Source: Lepraria neglecta (Eukaryota; Ascomycota; Lecanoromycetes; Lecanorales; Stereocaulaceae). Taken from it: a stretch of 64,000 bases of DNA. The stretch is from the NCBI GenBank assembly GCA_033220425.1, contig CM065650.1:1550001-1614000 (forward strand), in the 5' to 3' direction. The notes below the pieces were generated by a model. It was not told the DNA's origin and made no database searches. It was given only the letters and a program-made list of their open reading frames with translations. The translations under genes were made by a program, and so were the position numbers. Within the stretch, counting starts at the first letter, position 1, and each line of letters begins with the position of its first letter. Positions 12,633 to 23,521 of the stretch are shown here, in pieces.

Positions 12633-13241
12633 GATTTATCTGGTGACGTTGTTGAAGTTGCGAGGCAAAGGTTGAAATATCACGGGTTGTCGGCATTTCA
12701 TCTTGACTAGTCAGCATCGCCGCAACGGCGACTTGACTTGAGCTCATTTTCTACTTTGGCATAACCATACATACAACTCTGGGATCAGGTTCTATATTTT
12801 ATTCGTGCAGAAATAGAGTCAGACTCCACTGGAAGCATAGACTTCGCTCAATTACAGCCCTATCAACAGGTGCTAGGTGTCTAAGATCTCCACCTCCACT
12901 CACTCTACGTAACCGAGATCTACTCATCACTTCCATCTTTGAGACAATTCCCTCACGCGACTCTGCAACCTCGGTAGACACCGATCGCCAGCACCCATAA
13001 CACTTGTGAATTCATAGCCCGATCACATCTGCAACCTTTGTCCACCCATATCAATACTTCTACAACAATAATCCAGACGAACACAGGGGCTCAAACGATA
13101 AAAGAGTCGGTTCGGCCACAGACAGCTCGGGCATAGGCCTCAGAAACACGACAAAGGGCTATATAGGAGGACAAATGCACTCAAAGAGAGGGTCACCTAG
13201 AAGCTAGTCTCTTCTTCCGACAGTCCTACAACGCATCAAAA
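12633..13241. promoter_or_regulatory. Shared upstream region of CYM1 and taxilin
   Basis: A 609-bp gap between divergent starts that must hold both promoters. Open frames inside it have no conserved domain. No clear TATA box stands out. Confidence 0.4.
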
Positions 13242-15297
13242 ATGGCGGGACATGGCTCCCACGCCCCAACAACCGCTGCAGGCGCTCGCTCCTCTACGGC
13301 CGTCAACAACAACAATCCGGCTCTTGACTACATCAACGGTCATGGCAACCTACCGGACGCCCCAGCTCCGAATGCAGCTCCTGCAGCACCAGTGGCCAAG
13401 AAAGGCAAGAATAAGAAGGCCCCGGATCCCAACGAGACAGGCAAGCTACTTGCAGCGAAGATAAATCAGTTGGAGCTGGATGCTGCAGGGGAGAAGGATC
13501 AGGAAGCCGAAATTGGTGGGTATTCTTCTACGCATGCCTCCAGAGAGAACGTGCTTGCCTCAATGAGAAAGCATGATCTAACACAAGACATGATTGCTGA
13601 GGTGGCTAAAGCCTTCGACGAGGGGGCCAAGGTGTCAATGGTCGAAAAGGGTCTCCCGAGCCTTGAGACTATGGAATCGCTTCTGGCCAACTTCTCCCTC
13701 ACTTCTCCCGCACTCGATCTACCTCGCATATATGAAACGCTGTTTAATAGACCTTTACCCATGAATGCTATGGATCAACAGAAGCTGACACAGATGCCCC
13801 CTGGGCTGTTTGCCGATATAGAACGAGAAGTCAAAAAAGCAACCCGAGATCTGTCCAATCTTCTGAACGGAATGGAAACCCCACTTCAGAAGATGGAAGC
13901 CTTGCAGAAGAAATACACGGACCTTTTGGCCGAAATGAAGCGTGTGGATAGGGAGAATGCGAAGAACAAGAAACGCTCCGAACTGCTACAGAAAGAGAAG
14001 GACCAGTCAAGATCGGAGCTTAGCAAGACAAATAGCATGAAGGAGAAGCTTGAGAAGCTGTGCCGGGAGCTTCAACGGGATAATAAGAAGCTCAAGGTTA
14101 GTTTGGACGTAAAATTGTTTTCACGGACACTCTTGCTTACATCTTACTCCCAGGATGAACAAAAGAAGATTGAGGACAGCGAGAGACGGAGTCGAGAAGA
14201 CTTCAGTGACCGAACTGAGAGCTTATTTTGGGACGTCAATGACAACGTGGAGCGGATAGAAAACCCTGACAGCCAAAAGTCGAATGTCGAGGTGGACGAA
14301 CTGTGGGTTACTCCCTTATGCGTTCAGTCTTTTCTTCCCCGTGATACTGACTCAGATTCTAGATTCCGGCAGAAATTCAAATCCTTCGTCGAGCAATACG
14401 AGCTTCGTGAACTCCATTTCTATTCCTTAATGCGGACCAAGGAATGCGAGATTCAGCTAAGTCAAGCTCGTGCTGAAGAGCACCGCAAGCGTGCCGAAGC
14501 AGAGACGACAAAGTCGCGGACCCTCAGTGCACAAGTTAACACCTTCTCCCAGACCGAGAGTGAGCTTCGGAGCCAATTGAACATATATGTCGAGAAATTT
14601 AAGCAGGCAAGTAGCCGTGTGTTCCTTTACAAGTCTATGCCTTTGCCTTTGATGCCATCAGAGCATGTCGTAATGGTTTATGCCTTGCATGGTCTATCTA
14701 TGTGGTCTCGTGAGCTATTGTTGGATGGCAACACCCTTGTCAACGCCACATTCATCACACTAGTTCTAATACTCGATGGCACCACAGGTCGAGGACACCC
14801 TCAACAATTCAAACGACCTCTTCCTGACCTTCCGCAAGGAAATGGAAGAGATGTCCAAGAAGACCAAGCGCCTCGAAAAGGAAAACCTCAACCTGACCCG
14901 CAAACACGACCTCACAAATCGCAACATCCTAGAAATGGCCGAAGAGCGAACAAAGGCCAACAAAGAGATGGAAACGCTGCGCAAAAAGAACAACACCCTG
15001 GAAAGCGTCATCCGCCGAATGCAGGACCAGGGGAGAGCACCAGCAGGCGCCGGCGCACTCGAAGGCGACGAAGAGGGAACGGGGAGTGATTACGAGGAAG
15101 ACTACGACGACGAGGAAGGCAGTGAGGAGGGCGAATATGACGATGACACCGAAGAGGAGGCTTTACAGGCGCAAGTTGGAGCTGGGGCTCTTCCTACTTA
15201 CGGTCCTGTGCCTCCACCTCCGCCCTCGTCACAGGCTCAGGTCAATGGCAATAAGGTGAATGGTGAGGTCAATGGGGTGAAGTCTATTGCAGTTTAG
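13242..15297 (+). CDS. Taxilin-family coiled-coil protein
   Basis: Taxilins are long coiled-coil proteins that bind syntaxins and nascent chains in vesicle traffic. Proposed exons are 13242-13515, 13822-14096, 14154-14302, 14363-14606 and 14788-15297, giving 483 residues. A low-complexity Ala/Asn/Pro N-terminus leads into KINQLELDAAGEKDQEAEI, then EREVKKATRDL and a heptad-rich core with KKYTDLLAEMKR. The last exon opens with VEDTLNNSNDLFLTFRKEM, a taxilin signature, and the protein ends in an acidic Glu/Asp/Tyr tail and Pro run. The intron before that exon uses a GC donor (CAG|GCAAGT). The first intron as drawn is 306 nt, a multiple of three and free of stops, so a retained form would add 102 residues; the EAEI-EREVKK join, a CTGAC branch site and TATAG acceptor favour splicing. 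Confidence 0.87.
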
Positions 15298-16058
15298 TCT
15301 TGTGAGCTTGGCTATGGACAAACCTGGATAGCTAGAATAGCATGCAATACAAGACTTTCTCTTCAGAAGTCTACAACGAATTGAGTCCCTCATAACTTTC
15401 CCTTGTACCAGAACATGCCACCTTTTGGCACAGTTCCTGACTGACGAGGTCGCTCTCCACTTGTGTGTTAACCTTTTAGCCTCATATCAAACTCTGATTG
15501 AGCTATGCACTGACCTCTCGCACTTCAGAAGGGTGCCAATCTAACAACATTAAAGTTCTCGAGAGCCTTCAAGGTTTGATAAAATGAGTATCGAGAGCCG
15601 AAGACGGATCAACATTCTGGCCTCGCACCCTTCAAAGCGTGCTATATCAACTTCACGGCTCCTCAGACATCACTAACCCATTTAGCGGTTGAGCTGCTGA
15701 GGGCGCGCTTCCCAGGTACACTGCCCTTAGGCAACCCAATCTCATGCTACCAGCGAGGCAGTAACACGCCACTCTACAGCAACTCAAGCTCCCAACAGGG
15801 TTTAAATCCTGCCGACCGGTTCCAGCCTCGAATAGAGCAATTGAAACACCATTGAAGCTGGGAAACGGCCGGAAGCACGTCTTCCAACGAGTTGAATACG
15901 TCGAAACTCTGCTCGTTTCAAGCAGGTGCAGGGTCAAATCTGCGATCAACAAAGCGACCAAACATCAGATTCTTATTCGATCCAAGCTGATGAAGGGTCG
16001 AAAGTGCAAGCACCAAAGCGTCAAATCTGTGGAAATCCTGCTAGTTCACGGGATGCTT
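15298..16058. other. Intergenic stretch with a diverged direct duplication
   Basis: No convincing gene. Two diverged copies of about 75 bp lie at 15851-15928 and 15980-16054; read in one frame they encode KLGNGRKHVFQRVEYVETLLV and KLMKGRKCKHQSVKSVEILLV. They could be an old coding relic or simply a decayed local duplication. Confidence 0.4.
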
Positions 16059-17195
16059 TCATAACTTGCTGCTCCTACTTCCTCCTAGGTAGCTCTCCCC
16101 AACTCTCATCATCTCCACAGCCTCCCTAACCATATCCTCAACAATCATTTTCGCAGGCTTAATGTCCTTAATGCTCGCAGCCACAACGCCCATCAAGAAC
16201 GGGAAATCAATATCCTTATCGTCTTCCATATCTTGCTCCATAGGAATAATGCCCTTCTCCGTCAATTCCTTCACTTTCTCCTCTCGCTGTTCCCATGCAG
16301 CTATGTAGTCATTCCTTTTCACTCTTAGCGGTCTGCCACTAACAACCAATGTTCTCGTCGTATCCCCCCACCCAGCCGAAACCACAGCATCCTTATGCGC
16401 CTGACTACATCCCGCCTCTTCACTCGCCACGAATCTCGTCCCAACCCACACACCTACAGCGCCCATAGCTAAACTCCCCGCCAGACCCCGTCCATCCCAT
16501 ATTCCACCTGCCGCAACCACCATCCCCGGCCCTCCATTAAGCATAAGTGGTTTATATCGCCTTGCCACATCCACACAAGCCGGCACCAATAAATTCATAC
16601 TAATCTCCCCCGTATGCCCGCCCCCCTCCCCTCCCTGAGCACACACAACATCAACCCCAGCCTCAAAAGCCTTAACAGCATGCCGTGGATGGCCGACCAT
16701 ATTCATAACCACCACGCCGCCCTCATGCAAGCGCTCAATGATATCGTTAGGCGGCACGCCCACCGCGCTCACAAACAATTTTGTTTTCTCTTCGATAACC
16801 ACATCAATGAGTTCCGAGAGTAGACCCCTAGTGTAGTCATGATTCGTCTTCCTCGCCGTTCCTCCAACAGCAGGGAGCGCGAGGTCGACGCCGAAAGGGA
16901 GATCTGGGGAGGAGAGTGATGCTTTGAGTTCACGGATCATGGATCGTAGTTGGGAGGGCGTGTAGCCGAGACCGCCTATGGTGCCTAGACCGCCTGCGTT
17001 TGAGACGGCGGAGGCAAGGGGAGCGGTGGATGTGTGTGCCATTCCGGCTAGGAGAATTGGGTGAGTGATGGAAAGGAGGGTTGTGAGAGGTGTGGTTATT
17101 GTGGGGAGGGCAGGGGTGGCCATTGTTGGGTTTGGAAGGACGGGGGGAGGTAGCGAAAGATAATCAGGTGAGCGAAGAGGCATAATGGACAGCAA
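16059..17195 (-). CDS. Nitronate monooxygenase (2-nitropropane dioxygenase type)
   Basis: FMN-dependent TIM-barrel enzyme oxidising alkyl nitronates or propionate-3-nitronate. The single open frame has the family order: HPILLAGMA near the N-terminus, SAVSNAGGLGTIGG, then VVVMNMVGHPRHAVKAFEAGVDVVCAQGGEGGGHTG (GGEGGGHTG being the phosphate-binding signature), VVAAGGIWDGRGLAGSLAMGAVGVWVGTRF, and a C-terminal helical segment. The more likely start is the internal ATG at 17123 (MATPALPTITTPL), because the upstream 24 residues are Pro/Leu-rich and not family-like. The last three residues are SKL, a canonical PTS1 signal, so the enzyme is predicted to be peroxisomal. It lies 260 bp from the transposon's left end. 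Confidence 0.9.
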   Translation of the reverse strand: MLSIMPLRSPDYLSLPPPVLPNPTMATPALPTITTPLTTLLSITHPILLAGMAHTSTAPLASAVSNAGGLGTIGGLGYTPSQLRSMIRELKASLSSPDLPFGVDLALPAVGGTARKTNHDYTRGLLSELIDVVIEEKTKLFVSAVGVPPNDIIERLHEGGVVVMNMVGHPRHAVKAFEAGVDVVCAQGGEGGGHTGEISMNLLVPACVDVARRYKPLMLNGGPGMVVAAGGIWDGRGLAGSLAMGAVGVWVGTRFVASEEAGCSQAHKDAVVSAGWGDTTRTLVVSGRPLRVKRNDYIAAWEQREEKVKELTEKGIIPMEQDMEDDKDIDFPFLMGVVAASIKDIKPAKMIVEDMVREAVEMMRVGESYLGGSRSSKL

Positions 17196-17455
17196 TTGGT
17201 ATCTATACTTGCTGACGTTGAGATCAAGATGTTATATCTAACGGTTGCCAAGATCTGGGGTAAGGGCTGGGCCGAGGCTTGTGGCAAGATCCGTATCAAG
17301 CCAAGCACGTGGCTCTAGCATAGAATTTCTTGATTCTCAAGACGAGTATCATGCGTAGGTATACCAGGTAGAGAGATACGGAAAAAAGAAAGCTATTAAA
17401 AATTGGAAAGGAGGGCCCGGGAGCACTACCAAGAAAAAATTGGCACTAGACTGTA

Positions 17456-17523
17456 GAAGGGTTCACCCCCCAGCCGATCACCCTGCCCAACCGATCAGCC
17501 CTGTAGGGCTGACTACTGAACAT
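17456..17523 (+). repeat. Left terminal inverted repeat of the transposon
   Basis: Pairs with 19830-19897 in inverted orientation. It contains the palindrome-like AGCCCTGTAGGGCT, also present (as AGCCCTATAGGGCT) in the right end. Confidence 0.9.
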
Positions 17524-17580
17524 AGTACTGAATATTTATATTTTATTGGAGATATCGACGTTTTACACCCTACCGAGTCG

Positions 17581-19760
17581 CTATATACATATATACGCCT
17601 TACGAGGCTGTCGAGTACGTTGCCCACGACCTAATGGCTGTCCAATAGGGTTGCTGCTCTGTTCCTTAGCTCGCTGCTGTCGCCTTGCGAGCTCCCCATT
17701 GGTTATCCTGACTGGTAACGCTATAATAAGCTTCCGCAAAGGAGTTGCTGAGGTCTCTGGGGCTCGTATAGCTGGTAACCGTGTCTTCGGCGCCCGCCTT
17801 GCTGGTGTAGGTAGGGCGCATGCCGCTGGCGGCGCTGGAGTATATGTTGTTGGCGGCACTGGGGCGTATATCGCTGGAGCTCGCCTTCTTGGTATTGCTG
17901 TTTCTCGTTTTACTAGTCGTTCTGTATGCGTTTTCTTCATCTTTTGCCTCCCAAAGACATCCTTAGAGATATCACCGAGTCTTCTCCATGCGGTATCCCA
18001 GTCCCAAGCTTCTCGCCTCTCGTCCAAGACCTCTTGATTTATAACTCGGGCGCCCGTATAGAGGCCTTTTCTGCGTTTCTTTTTTGCCTCTTTCCTTTAG
18101 GCTAAGGCTAATAAGTCTGAGTTAGTACGTTTAAGTAACGCGCTATCTGCCATTGCAAGGATCGCGGATTTGCCTACTTTTTGGACAATAGTCTTAGCGT
18201 CCTGCCCATTAAGCGCTTGTTTCAATAAGTGTCGAACTTGTTACGTATTTCCAGGAGTCAGAGGAGCCTCAACAAACCCTAATCTAACTGTTGCCCCAGG
18301 CGGTGTGTCAGGGCGTCTAGTGCCGGGGATAGTAATATGATATTGCTCATCTTCCGTTACCTTTAGTAGGAAATTTTGGATGATAAGATGAGGATTGTAA
18401 GGCGATAGCCCTGCTGTTTGCCAGGCTTTTTGGATATTTGTCGGTGTAATAGCATCTTTGCGGGCAAGGCGGAGCATTTCCAAAAAGTCGACTTTATCGA
18501 TTGCATACCCAGCGCCCAGGCGAGTTATTCTATGGACGTGATTTTTGTATGTAGTCGATAGTGGGGCGAAGATACCAACGTCTAATGGCTATAGAAGATG
18601 AGTTGTATGAGGTGGTAGATATAGGAGGATGATTTTTCGGCTGACGCAGTACTCTACTGTCTTAGTGCTAATATACGATGTATGTCCGTCAAGCAGAAGT
18701 ATCCGATATTCTCCTTCCTGGCTAATAGTAGTCTCAGGATCGAAGCATTGTACGAAATAGTAGAGTCCTATCTCGTTGTCGGTCCAGCCGTTATCGGTAT
18801 AGGTAAAGTAGGCTTCAGGGTAGGCGTCTAACCAAGATAGTTGTTGCCGTTTTGCTTTAAAAATAATAAATAGGCGAAGAACTCTGCTAGTAAGAGAGAT
18901 ATACTCGATAAGAGATGTCTATTCCCTGTTACCGTATTGAGTTATATGTTTTTTGGCCTCGTATTTAGATAGTAAGACTCTTACCTTAGCGATAACGCCT
19001 TGCAGAAAGCCTTTCTCGTCCATATTGTAGATATCTCTATCTCTTATATTGTATTGCGCCTTGATACGGCCGTAAAGCTCGAACCAATCCTTTAGAATCT
19101 GGGGATCCTGAGCTAAAGCACGTTCCTTGTCAAGTGGTGGTATATATTTAGTCTTTATTTCTTTATGTCGACTGAGGAACTTCTGCACCCAATTTTTACC
19201 AAGTGGCTGTATATCCCCTTTTGCTCTGAGCAAATCTTCTGCTATAAATCGTGCTTGTTTAACACGTGCTGGCCAGCCCCAAGCTTGTAGACGTGTGATC
19301 TATTTGACTAAGATAGCCTCTTCTTTAGGAAAAAGACGTTGCTGCTCTTCCTGTCTAACTATCGCTGATTTTGCTCCCTTGATACGTCTATTGAGTGTAG
19401 AGTAGGCTACCCTATAATCCTCTCCAGCTCTTCTAATTGATAGAGCTCTATTTGCGTCGTTCCAGGCTTTGTAAGTAAGGTCTATACGTTCTCGGTAAGG
19501 TACTTGGACAGCCTACTGGATATTCGGGGTAGGTAAGGATGGGTCGGTGATAGGCAGGGAGGCGACGGTAGGCTCGGTGGTAGGCAGGGAGGCGACAGTA
19601 GGCTCGGTGGTAGGCATGGAGGCGACGGTAGGCTCGGTGGTAGGCAGGGAGGCGATAGTAGGCTCGGTGGTAGGCATGGAGGCGACGGTAGGCTCGGTGG
19701 TAGGCATGGAGGCGACAGTAGGATCGATAGTAGGTAGGGAAGAGGTGATAGGCTCGGTCG
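17581..19760 (-). pseudogene. Fot1/pogo transposase, multiple in-frame stops
   Basis: Read 5' to 3' on the minus strand, the frame shows a repeat-rich N-terminus, a psq-type helix-turn-helix region (RALSIRRAGEDYRVAYSTL, near 19430), and a CENP-B/Tc5-type DNA-binding segment (GKNWVQKFLSRHKEIKTKY, near 19180). The DDE/DDD catalytic core follows: IYNMDEKGFLQG near 19020, LLLDGHTSYIS near 18690, and the LPPHTTHLL-PLDVGIF block near 18580. The tail is Pro/Ala/Arg-rich. At least six in-frame stops occur, mostly TAG or TAA where Gln or Trp codons (CAG, CAA, TGG) are expected. C-to-T and G-to-A changes of this kind are what repeat-induced point mutation (RIP) leaves. Confidence 0.85.
19536..19758 (-). 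repeat. 30-bp minisatellite inside the transposon
   Basis: About seven units of 30 bp, nearly identical for five units. On the transposase strand they encode the decapeptide PTTEPTVAS followed by M or L. Differences between units are few, suggesting recent turnover, unlike the decayed remainder of the transposase. Confidence 0.9.
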
Positions 19761-19829
19761 GCGATATATTTAAACGTATTATTGTTGCAGAAAGGGGTTA
19801 AAACGTCGATTTCTGCAAAGACAGAAAAA

Positions 19830-19897
19830 ATGTTCAGACCTCAGCCCTATAGGGCTGATCGGTTGGATAGGGTGATCGGCTGGGGGGTGAACCCTTC
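19830..19897 (-). repeat. Right terminal inverted repeat of the transposon
   Basis: Inverted partner of 17456-17523; ends in GGTGAACCCTTC next to the TA target site. Confidence 0.9.
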
Positions 19898-19939
19898 TAT
19901 ACAAAATGTGAATAGAAGACGACGATACTGTCAGAATCT

Positions 19940-20512
19940 TCAAATCGTCATATTCCTCTCCAACGAACCCATCAACTCCGCCGCCTTCACCGCCACAACC
20001 ATACACTTCCCCCCCTTCCTCTTCTCCTTCCCCCTTTCCCCAGAGGCCTCAGCACTGAACCCGTCCCTCCAAAAATGCCATCTCTGGAGAGAAAGGCCTG
20101 CATTACAATCATATCTTGGCCCCTGCTTCCAAAGCCTCAAGTCATCGGAATCGACATCTCCCGGGAAGAGCACCTGCTTGAAGAAACTCTGCCCGTACGA
20201 TAAGATCCATTGCGCCGCTGCTAACACGTAAACATCACGCATGCTGTCCTGCTTTTCTCGCGGGGTTTCGTGAGCTTCGCGCTGTTCCCATATGGCCCAT
20301 GTGGGATTGGTGCGGAAAATGCGACGGGAATGGAGATTGGCTGCAACGGCATGGAAGATGATATGTATGATAGAAGACACCAATGAGGAGTGATAATTCG
20401 CCCGTGCATAGCCATGATCCACATTCTTGAGTGAACGGGTATGACAAGCAACTTGTCTCGAGTTCAGAACGACAAGTTTTGTAGTAAGGTGGAGTTTAAA
20501 TGGGCACTGCAA
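19940..20512 (-). CDS. DUF3632-family protein, N-terminus uncertain
   Basis: The C-terminal two-thirds match the fungal DUF3632 family as I remember it. The pattern is ANLHSRRIF...AIWEQREAHE, then RDVYVLAAAQWILSYGQSFF, KQVLFPGDV, GLSLQRWHFWRDGF, and a final KAAELMGSLERNMT. The family is abundant in filamentous ascomycetes and has no known function. The stop codon is 42 bp from the transposon's right end. The first 35-40 residues of the open frame run back into a 64-bp tandem repeat and do not look like the family, so the true start or an upstream exon is uncertain, and the gene may be truncated at its 5' end. Confidence 0.6.
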   Translation of the reverse strand: MQCPFKLHLTTKLVVLNSRQVACHTRSLKNVDHGYARANYHSSLVSSIIHIIFHAVAANLHSRRIFRTNPTWAIWEQREAHETPREKQDSMRDVYVLAAAQWILSYGQSFFKQVLFPGDVDSDDLRLWKQGPRYDCNAGLSLQRWHFWRDGFSAEASGERGKEKRKGGKCMVVAVKAAELMGSLERNMTI

Positions 20513-20660
20513 ACGGGTAACTTGAGTCCAGGATGGCAGGTTGTATAGTCAAATGGAGTTCGAATGAGCATTTCACACAGGTATCCTGATTTCAAAACGG
20601 CAAGCTGTGTAGTCAGGTGGAATTCAGATGGGCATTGCGAACGGGTATCCTGAGTCAGAA
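20450..20660. repeat. 64-bp degenerate tandem repeat
   Basis: Three copies and a partial fourth. Each carries the core AACGGCAAG-TTGT-TAGT, then GGTGGAGTTCAGATGGGCA, then TGCGAACGGGTATCCTGA, or close variants. It lies between the DUF3632 frame and the 3' end of the ArfGAP gene and overlaps the doubtful 5' end of the former. Confidence 0.75.
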
Positions 20661-20713
20661 GGTATCATTTTTTACTTCCTTAATGCTATTCATATCCCGT
20701 TATACAGCCTCTA

Positions 20714-22938
20714 CTATCTCACAAAACGCGCGCTCAAACTTGCAAATGCATCAGGACTATGCCGTCCGTTTTGGAAACCGGCAACATCCACGCTCTCCTG
20801 ACTAGTGTGCCTGTAGGCCCCATTCCTCTGTGCTGCGTTGGAATTTGCTGTAGCCGACTGGAAAGGATTCCCACTCCCGGTCGACAACTGCACCGGCATC
20901 GTCACGCTTCGCTGAGGTGCTGATGCAGTTTTATTGGGGTTTGGCGCTTCCACTGGCGACGTAGCGTTGGACTCGATGGGTGTTGGAGGTGGTGCTAGCT
21001 GTGGATAGTTGTAAAGTGCGAGTATACTCGATTTGTCAACGCGCCCTGTTTGCTGGGTTTGGAGCTGTGAGGGTTGGAATGAATTGTATTGTTGGGGCGG
21101 CTGCGGTTGCTGCATTGGATACTGACCAGGGTTGACGAATGTTTGCTGGGGCGCACAGCGATTCGAAACTTGCTGTTGTTGAGGTTGCTGAGGCTGGTAG
21201 GGGTTCGTGATCTGATGCTGTTGAGCTGACTGCTGTTGGACAGGCTGCTGCCGGACAGGCGGCTGCTGAAATGATCCTTGAAGCGTTTGAGGAGACTGAG
21301 ATTGCTGCTGTTGAAACGATCCTTGCTGTACTTGCGGAGACTGAGTCTGAGGAGAGGCCGCAGTATAACCATTGTATAAAGGCTGAGAATTTTGTGCGTG
21401 CTGATATGAATTTTGTTGATATTGGGTATCTTGGGTCTGAATCTGAACATTCGATGCGTATGGGTCCGACCATGCGGGCGATATTTGCTGATTTTGAAAG
21501 AACGGATTATAATTATTCGTTGGAGCTGGACTTTGCTGTACGTATGGATTAGATTGCATATACTGCTGGGGCACCTGGGGTACCGGAGGAGTCATCGTCT
21601 GAAAGCGTGCCTCTTGTGGCGGCTGAGGCTGGCTGGGATACCCTCCAGTAGCATTAGGGAAAAGTGGCTGCTGAGAGATCTGCATGCCGGCAAAAGCGTT
21701 CTCGAGGGGTACATTAGCTGGTTGCTGAGATGAAGGAATTCCGAACGGGTTGTAGGATTGAAATTGCTGTTGAAATGGGTTTGACGACGTAGGCTGAGGT
21801 TGGGTCGGATTCAAATTTTGAAAGCTTTGCTGCGGTTGAGATCCAGTGTTCGTCTGGGACAATGCTCCATTGTCTGTAAATGATGTTCCATTGATCACAC
21901 CCGTAGATTGATTGCTTGCTGGTGATGGCTGGCTGACAGCGGTGTTCCGAGGATTTGGCGTCCTCGACCTCGAAGCTGGCACACTCCCTTCTCCAAGTCT
22001 GACCAGTGATTCAATGGTTCGCTCCAGATTACCGCCCAGGCCCTTCAAAACAGTTGCGTTGTGTTTCTCATCCGTGAAACCCATATCTCGTAGTTGCGCT
22101 AGCTTCGAATCCATCTCGCCACCTCCACCGCCTACGCTTGCTCCAAACACCCTCGATTGTTTATTGACGTGGATAGGTGAAGGTGATCCGCCAAAGCCAT
22201 TAGTACCGTTGGGGGGAAGCGGAGGAGACGCTGGTAGACTTCTTTGCATATTCACGGCTGAAGATGTGCTGCGCAGTCCGAATCCAAATCTCTTCGCTGG
22301 TTTTGGAGGTAGGGGAGGAGGTTGATCTTCCGAGCTTCGTGTACTGCCTGTATTGTTGCGTGCAGCTGGCGGGGCACGTCCACTCGAAAAGACCTGCTGA
22401 TCGTATTTTTGCCTTATGAATCTTTCCAGCACTGCGTCGACCTCATCAACGTCAAGGGGTATAGGTGGTTTCGTGTTTTGAGGGTTGAAAGTCCGGTTAG
22501 TATTAACGTTGCCATTGCGCTTCATGCTCTGGTTCTACCGTCAGCGATTGCATTGAATGCGTGTCGGGTGACCTACGTCAACTTGTTCGTTTGACCAGCT
22601 GTCCATGCTCAACGATTTGACCTTCGAAATATGGGTGCCAAGCTTGCGGTGGAGGGAGGCGCATCGCATGCACAGGAAGATCCCAAGCTGTTGTCCCACT
22701 ACAGTATCAGCAATTGTTCCATACTACATCCAGTTCCACTCACACTCCAGCTGGCCCATCCTATAATGAGTAATTATTAGTCTACGGATTCGCATTATTG
22801 CTTTTCTGGGGGTTAAAGCATACCTGGATTCCTGGCCCCACAGTCTGCACATCTGTCATTGCCCGGAACAGTCTTGATCAACTCTTGGAGCGCTCTCTCA
22901 TTCCGCGCCTGATGGCGCTTGCTCAGGGTGGCGGTCAT
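20714..22938 (-). CDS. ArfGAP protein with UBA domain and Gln-rich tail
   Basis: GTPase-activating protein for Arf GTPases in vesicle traffic, resembling the SMAP/Gts1/Ucp3 class. Exons are 22938-22824, 22760-22744 (17 nt), 22687-22577 and 22528-20714, giving 685 residues. The zinc finger is CADC-x16-CMRC (about residues 31-54), with the arginine finger region [11 protein letters not shown] and the downstream [13 protein letters not shown] motif. A UBA domain follows ([19 protein letters not shown], about residues 220-260). The remaining 400 residues are disordered, rich in Gln, Pro, Asn and Ser, with repeated NPF motifs that in other proteins bind EH domains. The tiny second exon encodes GWASWS, needed to space the zinc ligands. 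Confidence 0.9.
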
Positions 22939-23521
22939 GTCGTCTCAATGTGTATGGGAAGTGTAAGCGGGACGTTTGCGGCTGTCAAAAAAAAGTTAGA
23001 CCAGGGGAACCGAGCATCAAAGACGGCTTTCTGGAAGTTGCAACAGGTAGCAAGCAAAATTAGTAGCAGGGATCAAAGGCCAAATATATATTTCTCCGTC
23101 ATTGAGGAGAGGAGATGTTGAAGATCTATGTGGCGTAGATATGCAAAGGTTGGGGGGTCCCTGCAAGATGCGGCACCGAATCTGGTTAGACCGCCTGCAT
23201 CGTCATTGTTGAAGGCATTATTCCCGACAGGGCCCAGGAGTAGCAACGTCCCCATCATGTTTCTAGCTTAAGTCAGGCCGTCCAAGACTTTCTGGACTGT
23301 TAGACCAGGAGCTCTAGATTCTGGTCGTACTTTATGGCCTCGAAATACAGTATGCGCCTAGCCAAGTGACAGCTTGAGCCTCGGTCCAGAGGAAAGCAGT
23401 GAATACCTAGGTGATCAGCGTCATTGGGTCCTTATTTCAGTAGACAAAGCCCCCAACGCTCTTACAACCTAGTAAACTTGCATTGTATCTATCTTCGTCT
23501 TCAAAGCTCTTAGCCAGCAAG
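22939..23521. other. Intergenic stretch between ArfGAP and GST kappa genes
   Basis: Shared upstream region of two divergent genes. No gene, repeat or RNA feature recognised. Confidence 0.45.

Larger units (their letters stand above)
17456..19897 (-). mobile_element. Fot1/pogo-type DNA transposon
   Basis: A 2442-bp element flanked by TA (17454-17455 and 19898-19899), the target duplication of Tc1/mariner-pogo elements. The ends are inverted repeats of about 68 bp (17456-17523 and 19830-19897) beginning GAAGGGTTCACCCCCCAGCC; they differ at about six positions, three of the clearest being transitions. A further inverted ATCGACGTTTTA motif lies just inside each repeat. The interior encodes a minus-strand transposase with stops, so the copy is not autonomous. 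It landed between the nitronate monooxygenase gene and the DUF3632 gene without breaking either. Confidence 0.92.

Noticed and set aside
21036-21473. Ser/Ala/Thr-rich open frames inside the ArfGAP gene
   Set aside because: They are alternate readings of the Gln-rich coding repeat (CAA/CAG runs).
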